A stretch of DNA of 64,000 nucleotides from Streptosporangium lutulentum (GTDB lineage: Bacteria; Actinomycetota; Actinomycetes; Streptosporangiales; Streptosporangiaceae): positions 496,001 through 560,000 of the forward strand of contig NZ_JAUSQU010000001.1 in NCBI RefSeq assembly GCF_030811455.1. Direction: 5' to 3'. Made by a program: the position numbers and the translations under genes. Each line of letters begins with the position of its first letter. The stretch's first letter is position 1. The notes beneath the pieces were generated by a model, which was given only the letters and a program-made list of their open reading frames with translations, was not told the DNA's origin and searched no databases. Below, piece after piece: positions 1 through 10,922 of the stretch.

Positions 1-361
1 GAAGGAGGAGCGGGGAGAGCGGGTCTTCATCGACTACAACCAGAACGCCCGCGACCGGACCGTGGCCAGCGCCTACTCGGTGAGGGCCAAGCCGCACGCC
101 CCGGTCTCCACGCCGCTCACCTGGAACGAGCTCGCGGACGCCGACCCGCGCGACTTCGACATCCGTACGGTCCCCGCCAGGTTCGCGAAGCTGGGAGACG
201 TGCACGCCGCGATCGACGATCGGGCCTTCTCGATCGAGCTCCTGCTGGAGTGGTTCGAGCGCGACGGCCGGCAGGACATGCCCTATCCGCCGAACTACCC
301 AAAAATGCCCGGTGAGCCCAAGCGGGTCCAGCCCAGCAAGGCCCGGCACGATCCGCAGTGA
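1..361 (+). CDS. Archaeo-eukaryotic primase-type DNA polymerase (LigD Pol / Prim-PolC family), C-terminal fragment
   Basis: This is the 3' end of a gene that begins left of the window; the frame is open from base 2 to the TGA at 359-361. The visible part contains VFIDYNQNARDRT and a conserved segment around SAYSVRAKPHAPVSTPL, both typical of the C-terminal half of LigD polymerase-domain and stand-alone Prim-PolC proteins, followed by the usual WNEL and F-DIRTVPARFA elements. These enzymes extend or prime DNA with ribonucleotides in end joining and base-excision repair. The LigC-like ligase at 835-1872 is transcribed toward this gene, matching the mycobacterial Prim-PolC/LigC pairing. Because the N-terminus is not seen, a full-length LigD cannot be excluded, but no ligase or nuclease domain follows in frame. 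Confidence 0.85.
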   Translation, partial: KEERGERVFIDYNQNARDRTVASAYSVRAKPHAPVSTPLTWNELADADPRDFDIRTVPARFAKLGDVHAAIDDRAFSIELLLEWFERDGRQDMPYPPNYPKMPGEPKRVQPSKARHDPQ

Positions 362-410
362 ACGGCGCCGGCGCCCCGTCTCGGCCGGCCCGGGAGCGGT
401 GACGCCGGCC

Positions 411-779
411 TTACCGGTGGCGCCGCCCGAGGGTGAAGGACGCGTTCACCCCGAGGATGCCGACCCACAGGAGCACGAGCACGAACCCGAGGAACGGGCC
501 GCTCAGATCGCTGAAGGATATGGCTATCGTCCCGGGCACGCCGAGACCGAGAGAGATGATCGCCAGCGCCAGCCGCTGGCCGGCGTCCACGGAGGGCCGG
601 ACCGCGGGGCTCTCCTTGCGGACGCGGGCGGCGACCCGGTCGTCCACCCGCCTGTCGATCTCCTGGTCCATCTTCTCCAGGAAACCCTCGACGAGGGAGT
701 CTTCGTAGTCGGGTCCGAGGTCTCGGCGGGCCGCGAGCGAGGCGCGTAACTCGTCGCCGGAGGAGGGTGATCGTGCCAT
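411..779 (-). CDS. Small membrane protein of unknown function
   Basis: A 122-residue protein if the ATG at 779 is used; an in-frame start at 815 would add 12 residues, and neither has a clear Shine-Dalgarno site. The N-terminal half is charged and possibly helical, with acidic residues followed by EKMDQEIDRRVDDRVAARV. The C-terminal half has two hydrophobic stretches, about residues 67-85 and 91-110, so it should sit in the cytoplasmic membrane with its N-terminal part outside the bilayer. It lies 55 bp downstream of the ligase gene on the same strand and may be cotranscribed with it. I do not recognise the family. Confidence 0.6.
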   Translation of the reverse strand: MARSPSSGDELRASLAARRDLGPDYEDSLVEGFLEKMDQEIDRRVDDRVAARVRKESPAVRPSVDAGQRLALAIISLGLGVPGTIAISFSDLSGPFLGFVLVLLWVGILGVNASFTLGRRHR

Positions 780-834
780 AGTCGAGATATATCGCTTCTT
801 TGCGGCTCTGTCCATCGTCCGTGCGAATGAGGTC

Positions 835-1872
835 TCAGCGGGCCAGGATGTCGTCCAGGTCGTAGGACACCGGATGTTCGAGCTGTTCGAAGGTGCACGA
901 CTCGGGGGTGCGGTCCGGGCGCGGGCGGCGGAACTGGGCGGTGTGGCGGAAGCGGTGTCCCTCCATGTGGTCGTAGGCGACCTCGATCACCAGCTCCGGC
1001 CGCATGGGCACGAACGACAGATCCTTGGAGGCGCTCCACTTGGAGAGCGCGCCGGGCAGGGACTCGGCACTCCAGGGGTGAGGGTCGTGGCTCACGTAGG
1101 GAGCGAGCTCCTCGACCATCTCGGCCCGGCGCCTCATCGAGAACGAGGCCGCCACACCGACATGGCGGAGCACGCCCTGCGCGTCGTAGAGCCCCAGAAG
1201 CAGGGACCCGACCACCGGGCCCGACTTGTGCTCCCGGTATCCCGCCACCACGACGTCGGCGGTGCGTTCGTGTTTGACCTTGAGCATCACCCTCTTGTCC
1301 GGCTGGTACGGCAGGCCGCCGGACTTGACCACGAGGCCGTCCAGCCCCGCGCCCTCGAACGTCTCGAACCACCCGGCCGCCTGTTCCTCGGACGTCGTGA
1401 CCGGCGTCAGCCGCACCGCGTCACCGGCTCCGCCGAAGATCGACTCCAGTCGCTCGCGGCGCGCGGAGAACGGGACGTCCATCAGGGACTCCTGTCCCAG
1501 AGCCAGCAGGTCGAAGGCGACGAACGACGCCGGGGTCTGCTCGGCCAGCAGCCTCACCCGGGAGGCGGCGGGGTGGATGCGTTGCTGCAGCGCCTCGAAG
1601 TCGAGCACCTGGCCGCCGCGGATGACGATCTCCCCGTCCACCACCACCCGGTCGGGCAGCTCCGCTCTCACCGCCTCGACCAGTTCGGGGAAATAGCGGG
1701 TGAAAGGTCGTTCGTTGCGGCTGCCGAGATAGACCTCGTCCCCGTCGCGGAACGCGACGCACCGGAAACCGTCCCACTTGGGTTCGTAGAGGAGCGTGCC
1801 GTCCTGCGCGGGCAGGACCTTGACGGGTTTGGCCAGCATCGGGGCCACCGGCGGTGCTATCGGCAGGTTCAC
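835..1872 (-). CDS. ligC: ATP-dependent DNA ligase, LigC type
   Basis: A 345-residue ligase that seals nicked DNA through an AMP-lysine intermediate. The adenylation motif EPKWDGFR gives Lys32 as the catalytic lysine. Further nucleotidyltransferase motifs are visible: VDGEIV, FVAFDLL, GLVVKSGG and the MLKVKHERTADVVVAGYR motif V region, then an OB-fold carrying GLYDAQGVLRHVGV. Length and the absence of polymerase or nuclease domains fit the mycobacterial LigC group rather than LigD. The start is a GTG; the GAGGGG immediately before it leaves little spacing, so the start is not certain, but the N-terminus up to PPVAPMLAKP aligns with the family. It faces a Prim-Pol gene, suggesting a shared role in non-replicative repair. 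Confidence 0.9.
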   Translation of the reverse strand: MNLPIAPPVAPMLAKPVKVLPAQDGTLLYEPKWDGFRCVAFRDGDEVYLGSRNERPFTRYFPELVEAVRAELPDRVVVDGEIVIRGGQVLDFEALQQRIHPAASRVRLLAEQTPASFVAFDLLALGQESLMDVPFSARRERLESIFGGAGDAVRLTPVTTSEEQAAGWFETFEGAGLDGLVVKSGGLPYQPDKRVMLKVKHERTADVVVAGYREHKSGPVVGSLLLGLYDAQGVLRHVGVAASFSMRRRAEMVEELAPYVSHDPHPWSAESLPGALSKWSASKDLSFVPMRPELVIEVAYDHMEGHRFRHTAQFRRPRPDRTPESCTFEQLEHPVSYDLDDILAR

Positions 1873-1989
1873 CCCCTCATCCTGTCCGAAGGACGTTCGC
1901 CATGGGTGTTCTCTCGCCGTGCGGTCTGATGATCCGGTACGGCCTCACCCGGCCGGCGGGAGGGTCTCCGGGCGTGGCCGGTGACGGTT

Positions 1990-2709
1990 CTAGGACTCCC
2001 GGGCGTACTTGACGAAGAGGAACCCCTCCTCCTCCAGGACGTGGACCAGGCTGAGGTGGGTGAGCGAGGCCGGGCCGTTGAGGATGCGGGAGGCGTCTCC
2101 GCCGATCAGGATCGGGCTCACCGTGAGGCAGAGCTCGTCGATCAGGCCGGCCGTGGAGAGCTGGCCGTTGATCTTGGAGCCGCCCTCGCACAGCACCCGC
2201 TTCAGGCCGCGGTCACCGAGTTCCTTCATCGCCAGCGGCAGATCCACCCGATCGCCCCCGGCCACGATCACCTCGGCGCGCTCGGCCGCCTCCTGACGTC
2301 GTTCGCGGGGCGCCGCCTCACAGGTGATGACGATCGTCCGGGCGTACGGCTCCGCCTCGGCGAACAGCGGGCCGGTCAGGTCCAGGTCGAGCCGCCGGGT
2401 GATCACGGCCACCGGGGGAACGGCCGTGCGGCCCTCTCTAAGGGGGCGCCACGACTCTCTCGGCCGGACCGGGCCGTACCCCTCGGTCCGCACGGTCGCC
2501 GCTCCTGCCACGACGACGTCGGCCAGCCCGCGCAGCACCCCGAAGATCTGCCGGTCGCCCCCGCCGGACAGACCGCCGGACAGGCCCTTCAGCCAGGTCC
2601 CGCCGTCGGCGCTGGCCACCATGTTGACCCGGACGCACGGACCGTCGGGGTAGGCGTAGACGCGCGGCAGGTCGACGTCGCCTGAACTCGCAGGATGGAT
2701 GAGGCGCAT
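1990..2709 (-). CDS. Pyrimidine reductase family protein (RibD C-terminal / DHFR-like fold)
   Basis: A 239-residue protein with the RibD C-terminal reductase fold. Signature segments are VRVNMVASADGGTWLKG near the N-terminus (substrate and NADPH site), DVVVAGAATVRTEGYGP, the nucleotide-binding segment KRVLCEGGSKINGQL, and LTVSPILIGG near the end. The family reduces the ribosylamino group of pyrimidine intermediates in riboflavin synthesis, but stand-alone actinobacterial copies outside a rib operon have no settled substrate. I chose the ATG at 2709 because family members begin MR-L--P; an in-frame start at 2754 would add an unlikely 15-residue extension. No rib genes are near, so a role in riboflavin synthesis is only an inference. 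Confidence 0.8.
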   Translation of the reverse strand: MRLIHPASSGDVDLPRVYAYPDGPCVRVNMVASADGGTWLKGLSGGLSGGGDRQIFGVLRGLADVVVAGAATVRTEGYGPVRPRESWRPLREGRTAVPPVAVITRRLDLDLTGPLFAEAEPYARTIVITCEAAPRERRQEAAERAEVIVAGGDRVDLPLAMKELGDRGLKRVLCEGGSKINGQLSTAGLIDELCLTVSPILIGGDASRILNGPASLTHLSLVHVLEEEGFLFVKYARES

Positions 2710-2835
2710 CCACACACTTTGACACAGTGGCGATCCGTGTGCGTTTTCCAGCACGGTCGATAACGGATTCGACGCTTCTAGTGACTTCTGATGACTCTCG
2801 TTACATGATTCGTGACTGGAGACCTGGAGGGCTGT

Positions 2836-3211
2836 GTGGGGCTGGTCGCGATCGTGACGTGGTTGATCACTGCGATGGCGGGGTTATACCTGCTCTACCT
2901 GTGGATCTCCGGGGGAGGTCTGCGCCAGCAGGCGACGAAGGTCACCCGGTTCCCCACCCTGCTGATCCTCGCGCATCCGGTCCTGGCGGTCTCCGCGCTG
3001 GCCTGCTGGGTCGCCTACGTGCTCACCTTCGAGCGCTTTCTCGCGTGGCTGTCGTTCGGGGTGCTCGTGACGTCGGTGCTCCTGGGCTTCACCATGTTCA
3101 CCCGCTGGCTGGGCGGCGGCCGTCACGCCCGCGGCGCCGAACAGCGGTTCCCCATGATCGCGGTCCTGCTGCACGGCGCGGCCGGGCTGACGACGTTCGT
3201 CCTGGTGCTGC

Positions 3212-3240
<29 letters not shown>
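2836..3240 (+). CDS. Four-helix membrane protein of unknown function
   Basis: A 134-residue integral membrane protein with four hydrophobic segments (about residues 3-23, 43-62, 69-89 and 108-130) and short charged loops. The GTG at 2836 follows GGAGGG at 2826-2831, and the protein then starts directly with the first membrane helix; a GTG at 2812 would add eight residues. Its last 29 bases overlap the convergent end of glgX on the other strand. No catalytic motif is visible and I do not recognise a family. Confidence 0.6.
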
Positions 3241-5383
<2,143 letters not shown>

Positions 5384-5689
5384 GTGGCCCTATTCTCCTC
5401 CAGTTAGGCCCTCGTGTGCAGCATGTTGTCGCTCTTGTCACCTTTTAGCGGGAAAATTCGAAGGCCGAGACTGATCTGCCTCGCCTTACCGCTGCGTCGG
5501 GGGAGCTCACGAGGTACCGCGGGTCTTCGTTTACTGCCTGCTCTTGTCGTCGGATGCGTGGCCGGGTCGGACGGCCTTCGGACAGGTGGGCCCAGCCGCG
5601 CGCACGGAGCCGGTCGCCCCGGGCTTTCCCGACGGTCGTGCCCGCGAGGCGTGGGTTGCCTGAGTGTATGTGTTCGAAGTGACTGAGCG

Positions 5690-5742
5690 CGACGCCCGGT
5701 GACCAGGACCCGAGCCGGGATCCCGGGTTCAGAGCCGGGGAG
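5690..5742 (+). other. Possible relic of a TnpB-element right end (omegaRNA-like 3' end)
   Basis: Within the 416-bp gap between glgX and osmC I see no convincing gene. The stretch at 5717-5742 has a G+C hairpin (CCCGGGTTCAGAGCCGGGG) followed by AGGACG. This resembles the motif at 32691-32742 and the right ends of actinobacterial TnpB-type IS200/IS605 elements, where the end of the guide-RNA scaffold lies. The terminal TCAA expected there is not preserved (CCGAA). It may be chance similarity in GC-rich DNA. Confidence 0.3.
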
Positions 5743-5752
5743 GACGCCGAAC

Positions 5753-5785
5753 GGCCACGCCCGCCCGGATGGGGCAGGCGTGGCC
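5753..5785 (-). terminator. Hairpin terminator after osmC
   Basis: A perfect 9-bp inverted repeat, GGCCACGCC at 5753-5761 and GGCGTGGCC at 5777-5785, with a 15-base loop. It starts 15 bp past the osmC stop, as expected for a GC-rich actinobacterial terminator without a U tract. Confidence 0.65.
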
Positions 5786-5799
5786 GCGGAAAAGGGTGA

Positions 5800-6228
5800 T
5801 CAGCTCAGCAGTTCGGCGTTGAGGGTGATCGTCGTGCCGGTGAGGGCCTTGCTCACCGGGCAGTTGGCCTTGGCCGTCTCGGCCGCCTGCTGGAAGTCCT
5901 CGGCCGACAGGCCGTCGACCTGGGCGCGGACCGACAGGACGATCCCGGTGATGCCCTCACCCGGCTGGAAGGTCACATCGGCCTTGGTCTCCACCGACTG
6001 CGGCGGGGTGCCCGCCTGAGCCAGCCCGTGCGACAGGGCCATCGAGAAGCACGAGGAGTGCGCCGCCGCGATGAGCTCCTCCGGGGAGGTCTTGCCGTTG
6101 GCCTGCTCGGCCCGCGAGGCCCAGGACACGTCGAACGTGCCCACTCCGGAGGTGTCCAGAGAGACGGTGCCCGACCCGTCGAGCAGCGCGCCCTTCCACT
6201 GAGTTGTCGCGGTGCGTGTCGTCGCCAT
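5800..6228 (-). CDS. osmC: OsmC-family peroxiredoxin (organic hydroperoxide reductase)
   Basis: A 142-residue cytoplasmic thiol peroxidase that reduces organic hydroperoxides. The two redox cysteines are Cys60 in AHSSCFSMAL and Cys123 in KANCPVSKAL, and the conserved PEELIAAA precedes the first. The ATG at 6228 is chosen because GAAAGGACA sits at proper spacing before it; the upstream GTG at 6249 would place that ribosome site inside the gene. It matches the OsmC rather than the Ohr branch in the ANCPVSKAL segment. It is monocistronic, with a strong hairpin after it. Confidence 0.92.
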   Translation of the reverse strand: MATTRTATTQWKGALLDGSGTVSLDTSGVGTFDVSWASRAEQANGKTSPEELIAAAHSSCFSMALSHGLAQAGTPPQSVETKADVTFQPGEGITGIVLSVRAQVDGLSAEDFQQAAETAKANCPVSKALTGTTITLNAELLS

Positions 6229-6355
6229 GGCGATTGTCCTTTCGATCACGAAGCGTTAGCCATGCACGACCTTACTCGCCGAGATCGCGGAGCCGCTCCC
6301 CGGAGCCCCTTTGCCGTCCCGGGGCGGCGGTGGCCGTCACAGGAGCCCGCAGGAG

Positions 6356-8029
6356 TCACCGAAGCCCCGTCGGCGGCGTCGAAAGCGCCCCCTGCGGCGC
6401 CGGGGAGGGGTGGGTCGCGGCCCGTTCGATGAGGGCGTCCAGGTCCAGGCCGGCGGGCAGGGTCCCGAAGGCGCGGCCCGACTCGCCGCTCAGGCGGGAG
6501 ACGCAGAAGGCGTCGGCGACGGCCGGGGGCGCGAAGCGCACGAGCAGGGAACCCTGCAGGACCAGGGCCATGTCCTCGGCGACGCGCCGGGCCCTGACCT
6601 CGATGTCGGTGACGTCGCCAAGGGACTTGCGCAGGCGGTCGGCGGCGTCGTCCAGCCGCCGGTCGGCGCCGGCCGCGAGCGAGACCTCCGCGAGGAACGC
6701 CTCCTGCGCCTCGGGCTCGCGGCCCAGGGCGCGCAGCACGTCCAGCGCCGCGACGTTCCCCGAGCCCTCCCAGATGCTGTTCAGCGGCGACTCGCGGAAC
6801 AGCCGGGGCATCTGCGACTCCTCCACGTAACCGTTGCCGCCCAGGCACTCCAGCGATTCGGCGGCGTGGACGGGGGCGCGCTTGCACACCCAGTACTTGC
6901 CGACGGCCAGCGCGGTACGGCGCAGCGCGCTCTCGGCCTGGTCTCCGGCGATGGCCCGATCGGTGGCCCCGGCCAGCCTCGTCATCAGGACGGTCGCGGC
7001 CTCCGACTCCAGGACCAGATCGGCCAGGACGTTGCGCATCAGGGGCTGGTCGATCAGTTTCCTGCCGAACGCGCCCCGGTGCGCGGCGTGGTGGACGGCC
7101 TGCGTCACGCCGTACCGCATGCCGGCCGCGGAACCGATCACGCAGTCGAGCCGCGTCAGGTTGACCATCTCCAGGATGGTCCGCACCCCCCGGCCCTCCT
7201 CGCCCACCAGCCAGGCGGTCGCGCCGTGGTACTCCACCTCGGCGCTGGCGTTGGACCTGTTGCCCAGCTTGTCCTTCAACCGCATCAGGTGCATGGCGTT
7301 GCGGCTGCCGTCGGGCAGGACCCGGGGGAGCAGGAAGCACGACAGCCCGCCAGGCGCTTGGGCGAGGACCAGGAACACGTCGCACATCGGGGCGGAGTTG
7401 AACCACTTGTGCCCGGTCAGGGCATAGCTGCCGTCGCTCAGCGGTTCGGCGCGGGTGGTGCCGGCGCGGACGTCGGAGCCGCCCTGCTTCTCGGTCATCG
7501 CCATCCCGGCGAGCACGCCGCGCTTGCCGAGCGGCGGGCGCAGCCCGAAATCGTAGCTCCGGGAGGCCAGCAGGGGCTCCCAGTCCGCGGCGAGCGCGGG
7601 AGTGTGGCGCAGCGCCGCGATCGAGGCGTAGGTCATCGAGATCGGGCAGCTGTGTCCCGACTCGACCTGGCTCCAGACGTAGAACTTGGCCGCGCGGGCC
7701 ACGTGCGAGCCCGGCCGCTGGCTCGACCAGGGAGTGGCGTGCATGCCGTTCTCGACCGCGACGGTCATCAGCTCGTGCCAGGCGGGGTGGAACTCGACCT
7801 CGTCGATCCGCCTGCCGTACCGGTCGTGGGTGCGCAGGACGGGCGGATGCTCGTTCGCCAGTCGTCCCCACTCGATGGCCTGCTCCGACCCGGCGAGGAT
7901 GCCGAGCCGGTGCAACTCGCCGGTGGCCCAGCCGGCGCCCTCGCGCGTCATACCGGCCACCAGCGTGGCGTCAGCGGACACGTCGTGACCGCTGAGAGGG
8001 GGAGCCTGGTTGAAGACGTCATGGGTCAC
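6356..8029 (-). CDS. aidB: AidB-type acyl-CoA dehydrogenase family flavoprotein
   Basis: A 557-residue FAD protein of the acyl-CoA dehydrogenase superfamily, AidB branch. Diagnostic segments are GMAMTEKQGGSDVRAGTT (FAD/substrate loop), LTGHKWFNSAPMCDVFLVLAQ, the NLTRLDCVIGSAAGMR helix and LGGNGYVEES. E. coli AidB belongs to the alkylation (Ada) response, binds DNA through a C-terminal domain and has weak isovaleryl-CoA dehydrogenase activity. Length and the C-terminal helical extension here fit AidB rather than a catabolic dehydrogenase. The GTG at 8029 follows GGAGG at good spacing. No Ada-like gene is adjacent, so induction by alkylation cannot be inferred from this window. Confidence 0.85.
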   Translation of the reverse strand: MTHDVFNQAPPLSGHDVSADATLVAGMTREGAGWATGELHRLGILAGSEQAIEWGRLANEHPPVLRTHDRYGRRIDEVEFHPAWHELMTVAVENGMHATPWSSQRPGSHVARAAKFYVWSQVESGHSCPISMTYASIAALRHTPALAADWEPLLASRSYDFGLRPPLGKRGVLAGMAMTEKQGGSDVRAGTTRAEPLSDGSYALTGHKWFNSAPMCDVFLVLAQAPGGLSCFLLPRVLPDGSRNAMHLMRLKDKLGNRSNASAEVEYHGATAWLVGEEGRGVRTILEMVNLTRLDCVIGSAAGMRYGVTQAVHHAAHRGAFGRKLIDQPLMRNVLADLVLESEAATVLMTRLAGATDRAIAGDQAESALRRTALAVGKYWVCKRAPVHAAESLECLGGNGYVEESQMPRLFRESPLNSIWEGSGNVAALDVLRALGREPEAQEAFLAEVSLAAGADRRLDDAADRLRKSLGDVTDIEVRARRVAEDMALVLQGSLLVRFAPPAVADAFCVSRLSGESGRAFGTLPAGLDLDALIERAATHPSPAPQGALSTPPTGLR

Positions 8030-8181
8030 GTACGGCCTCCGATGAACTCACCTGCACCATTTATTGGGTTCTGTCACCCATCTCAGCATTCTTCTCGCTT
8101 CCACACACCGGCGTGGAGCCCGGACGTCTGATTCACGAAAATGACGCCGGTGATCGCCGGAGGCCGCCCGGCGCCGGTGGG

Positions 8182-9630
8182 TCAGGAGTTCTTGACCAGG
8201 TCGCGGATGTAGTCGTCGTCCTCGTCGCTCTCGGCGAGCACGCGGTCCGCGCCCCTCTGGGCGCGAGCGTCGCCCCGGACGGCCAGACCGCGAGTGGCCT
8301 CGGCCACCGTGTTCAGGTCCTCGTCGTCGAGCCGGGCGGCCAGCGCGTCACGGATCTGCTCGGTGTCCTCCGCCAGCCCCGCCAGCCCCATGGTCGCCCA
8401 GTCGCGCACCTCCTCGTCGGAGTCCTCGGTCATCGAGATGAGCAGCGCGAGCCCCTCGGCGTGACCCTGGGGCAGGACGGCGGCCAGCGCGGCGGGGTCG
8501 GCCTGGGTGCGCACCCAGCCGTCGGCGGTGATGATCTCCAGCACCTCGGGCAGGGCCCGCGGGTCGGCGTGATGGCCGAGCGCGCCGAGCACCGAGCGCA
8601 GCACCCGCTCGTCGCCCTCGGTGGCCGCCATCCGCCGGAGGACCGGCAGCGTGTCCTCCAGGTAGGGCTTCTCGCCCTCGGTGAAGCCGAACTCGGCGAG
8701 CACGTCGACGGCGAACTCCCGCTTGCGCGGGTCCTCGCTGACGCTCAGCCGGGTCAGCGCGTCGAAGGTCTCCTGGTCACCGCGCTTGCTCAGCGAGCTC
8801 GCCACCGTCCACCAGGTCTCGGCCTCCTCGTCGACGTCCCGGTACGGCAGCGCCCGCTCGACCAGGGCGTCGAACGGCTGCGGCTCGTTCGTCGCGTCCT
8901 CCAGCAGGGTCGCGATGGCCGCGTGGCCGCGCTGGCACTGGAGCTCGGCCGTGCGGGTCCCGTCGGGACCCACGGCCGCGACGGTCACCAGGTCGGTGCC
9001 GTCCTTGGCGCGGGTGCGGCCGATGACGAACTGGGAATCCTCGGGGGCCTGCTCGGTGAGCTGCTCCAGCAGCGCGCTCTCCAGCTGGGTGCCGAGCCAG
9101 TCGCCTGCGATGATCAGCGGAGTGTCGCCCTCGCCGTCCGGGCGGGCCGGGTCGGCTCCCGCCTCCAGCAGCACGCGCACGGCGCCCAGGGCCCCGCGCC
9201 GGGCCGCCAGGGTGAGCGCGGTCTCACCGTTCTCGTTGGCGTCCTCGGCGTCGGCTCCGGCCTCCAGGAGCACCCGCAGCGTGTCGGCCTGGCCGTTGGA
9301 GGCGGCCCAGAGCAGGGCGCTCCACCCGTCGCTCTCCCGGCCGGCCGGATCCGCGCCGGCGGCCAGCAGCGCCTCCACGATCTCGGTGTGATCCAGCGCC
9401 GCGGCTCCGGACAGGGGCAGCCCCTCGTCCTCGCCCCCGCTGATCCGGTTGGGGTCGGCGCCGTGGGCCAGGAGGGCGCGCACGACCGGCAGGCGGCCCC
9501 GCGTCGAGGCCAGATAGAGCGCCGTCGTCTCGTTCGCGCCGTCGGGGTCGGCGCTCGTGCCGCTCTGGAGCAGGTGCTCGACCCGCTCGGCGTCGTTCCC
9601 CGTCACCGCGTCCAGAAGTTCTTGGTACAT
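8182..9630 (-). CDS. Ankyrin-repeat protein with C-terminal HEAT-like repeats
   Basis: A 482-residue soluble protein built from repeats. Residues about 1-170 hold four to five ankyrin repeats, each ending in the A--L--GADP type of turn (for example LLAHGADPN, LLAAGADPA, LLEAGADAE, LLEAGADPA). Residues about 265-470 look like helical HEAT/Armadillo repeats with repeated V---L--LG and acidic turns. Such proteins act as protein-binding scaffolds; no enzymatic motif is present. The C-terminus is strongly acidic (ESDEDDDY). The gene is monocistronic and divergent from the DUF1707 gene, with 231 bp between them. Partner and function cannot be told from sequence. Confidence 0.85.
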   Translation of the reverse strand: MYQELLDAVTGNDAERVEHLLQSGTSADPDGANETTALYLASTRGRLPVVRALLAHGADPNRISGGEDEGLPLSGAAALDHTEIVEALLAAGADPAGRESDGWSALLWAASNGQADTLRVLLEAGADAEDANENGETALTLAARRGALGAVRVLLEAGADPARPDGEGDTPLIIAGDWLGTQLESALLEQLTEQAPEDSQFVIGRTRAKDGTDLVTVAAVGPDGTRTAELQCQRGHAAIATLLEDATNEPQPFDALVERALPYRDVDEEAETWWTVASSLSKRGDQETFDALTRLSVSEDPRKREFAVDVLAEFGFTEGEKPYLEDTLPVLRRMAATEGDERVLRSVLGALGHHADPRALPEVLEIITADGWVRTQADPAALAAVLPQGHAEGLALLISMTEDSDEEVRDWATMGLAGLAEDTEQIRDALAARLDDEDLNTVAEATRGLAVRGDARAQRGADRVLAESDEDDDYIRDLVKNS

Positions 9631-9861
9631 GTCTCCGGATCATAGGGCTTGTCCGCCGGGCTCAGCCGCCCAGCGCCCAGGCTTTGCGTAATCGCCCGGG
9701 GCCGCTCACCCGGGTCGCACGGCCCGGCCGTACGGCGAGCGCGGCCGATCGGCCCGGCGGGGTCGCGGATTCCGCGGAACGCACGTCGTCCAAGGTATGG
9801 AGGAGCGACTCCTCCCTTCGAGGGATCCCCTGCGAAGACAAGTCGAGATATGTTGTGTGCC

Positions 9862-10701
9862 ATGAACGACCCTGGTGCAATGCGGGCCTCGGACGCCGAG
9901 CGGGAGGCCGCCGTCGAGCTGTTGCGCGTCGCGTCCGTCGAGGGTCGTCTCACCCTCGGTGAGCTGACCGAGCGCACGGAGGCCGCCTACAGCGCCGTCA
10001 CGCGGGCGGAGCTGGTCGTGGTCACCTCGGACCTGCCCCAGGCCGGCCAGGCGCCGATGCCCGCGCCCGCCCAGGCCCCGGCGGAACAGCAGGGCCGGAC
10101 GCGACGCTGGTTCGTGGCCGTGATGGGCGACTCCAAGCGGCGCGGAAAGTGGCGCATCGACAAGCCGCTCGGCGCGGTGGCCGTGATGGGCGACGTCGTG
10201 CTCGATCTACGCCAAGCCGAGGTCCGGAGCGGGGTGGTGGACATCGTGGCCACCGCGGTCATGGGCGACGTGAAGATCATCGTCCCGGACGGCGTGGACG
10301 TCGATCTCGACGGCATCGCGATCATGGGCGACAAGAAGGTCCAGGTCGTCGAGGCGCCCCCGGGCATGACCGTCCCGCTCATCCGGGTCAAGGCCTACGC
10401 CGTCATGGGAGACGTCAAGGTGATCGGCGACTCGCGCGCCGAACCCGTCAAGAAGGCCTGGGCCGCCTGGCGGGAGCAGTGGCGGGAGATGCGGGGCGAG
10501 CTCCTGGGCGAGCCGCGGCACCTGCCGCCGCCACCGCTCCTCAACCGGGGACCCCACCCGGAGCAACCTTCCGCTCAGGCGCCGTATCCACACGAGCACT
10601 ACCCTCGGCAGCCGTTCGATCCGGATCAGCCGCTCCGTCCGCGGGATGACGGTCGATGGCAAGAGCGCCAATGGCAGGACCGCCGGGAGCGGGGGCACTG
10701 A
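9862..10701 (+). CDS. DUF1707 domain protein with LiaF/DUF2154-like repeated beta region
   Basis: A 279-residue protein. Residues about 6-55 are a DUF1707 domain (RASDAEREAAVELLRVAS...GRLTLGELTERTEAAYSA). A beta-rich region follows in which the phrase AVMGD or its variant IMGD recurs five times (about residues 90, 108, 132, 154 and 180), the pattern of LiaF-like/DUF2154 cell-envelope response proteins. The C-terminus is proline-rich and charged. There is no signal peptide or membrane helix. The ATG at 9862 lacks a Shine-Dalgarno site but TATGTT at 9849-9854 ends seven bases before it, so a leaderless transcript is likely. The broad role, envelope stress sensing, is inferred from the fold family. 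Confidence 0.8.
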   Translation: MNDPGAMRASDAEREAAVELLRVASVEGRLTLGELTERTEAAYSAVTRAELVVVTSDLPQAGQAPMPAPAQAPAEQQGRTRRWFVAVMGDSKRRGKWRIDKPLGAVAVMGDVVLDLRQAEVRSGVVDIVATAVMGDVKIIVPDGVDVDLDGIAIMGDKKVQVVEAPPGMTVPLIRVKAYAVMGDVKVIGDSRAEPVKKAWAAWREQWREMRGELLGEPRHLPPPPLLNRGPHPEQPSAQAPYPHEHYPRQPFDPDQPLRPRDDGRWQERQWQDRRERGH

Positions 10702-10837
10702 CGGCTGGACGCCCGCTCCCTGGCTTCCGGTGATCGCCCGTTGAGGCGCGCGCTCCTCCTGGCGTCCCGCCGCCGATCGTCGAGTCCTCCGGATTCACGG
10801 AGACCGGCGTCACGGTGAGGCTTTTTGTGCTTCCGGT

Positions 10838-10866
10838 GGAAATGCTTGGAAACGCGTGCAACGTCT
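10838..10866 (+). promoter_or_regulatory. Possible ECF-type promoter of the SigE-family gene
   Basis: GGAAAT at 10838-10843 and CGTC at 10862-10865 are 18 bp apart, resembling the GGAA(C/T)-N16-18-CGT architecture of ECF sigma promoters. It lies about 57 bp before the sigma-factor ATG, which would allow autoregulation. The match is short and could be chance. Confidence 0.3.
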
Positions 10867-10922
10867 TCGGGGGGCCGGGGCGTAGTGATCGGTGACGGAC
10901 ACCGAACAGTGAGGATCCCCGA

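Noticed and set aside
5414-5686. 90-residue frame between glgX and osmC
   Set aside because: It is composed of Arg/Gly/Ser-rich sequence without a ribosome site or recognisable domain.
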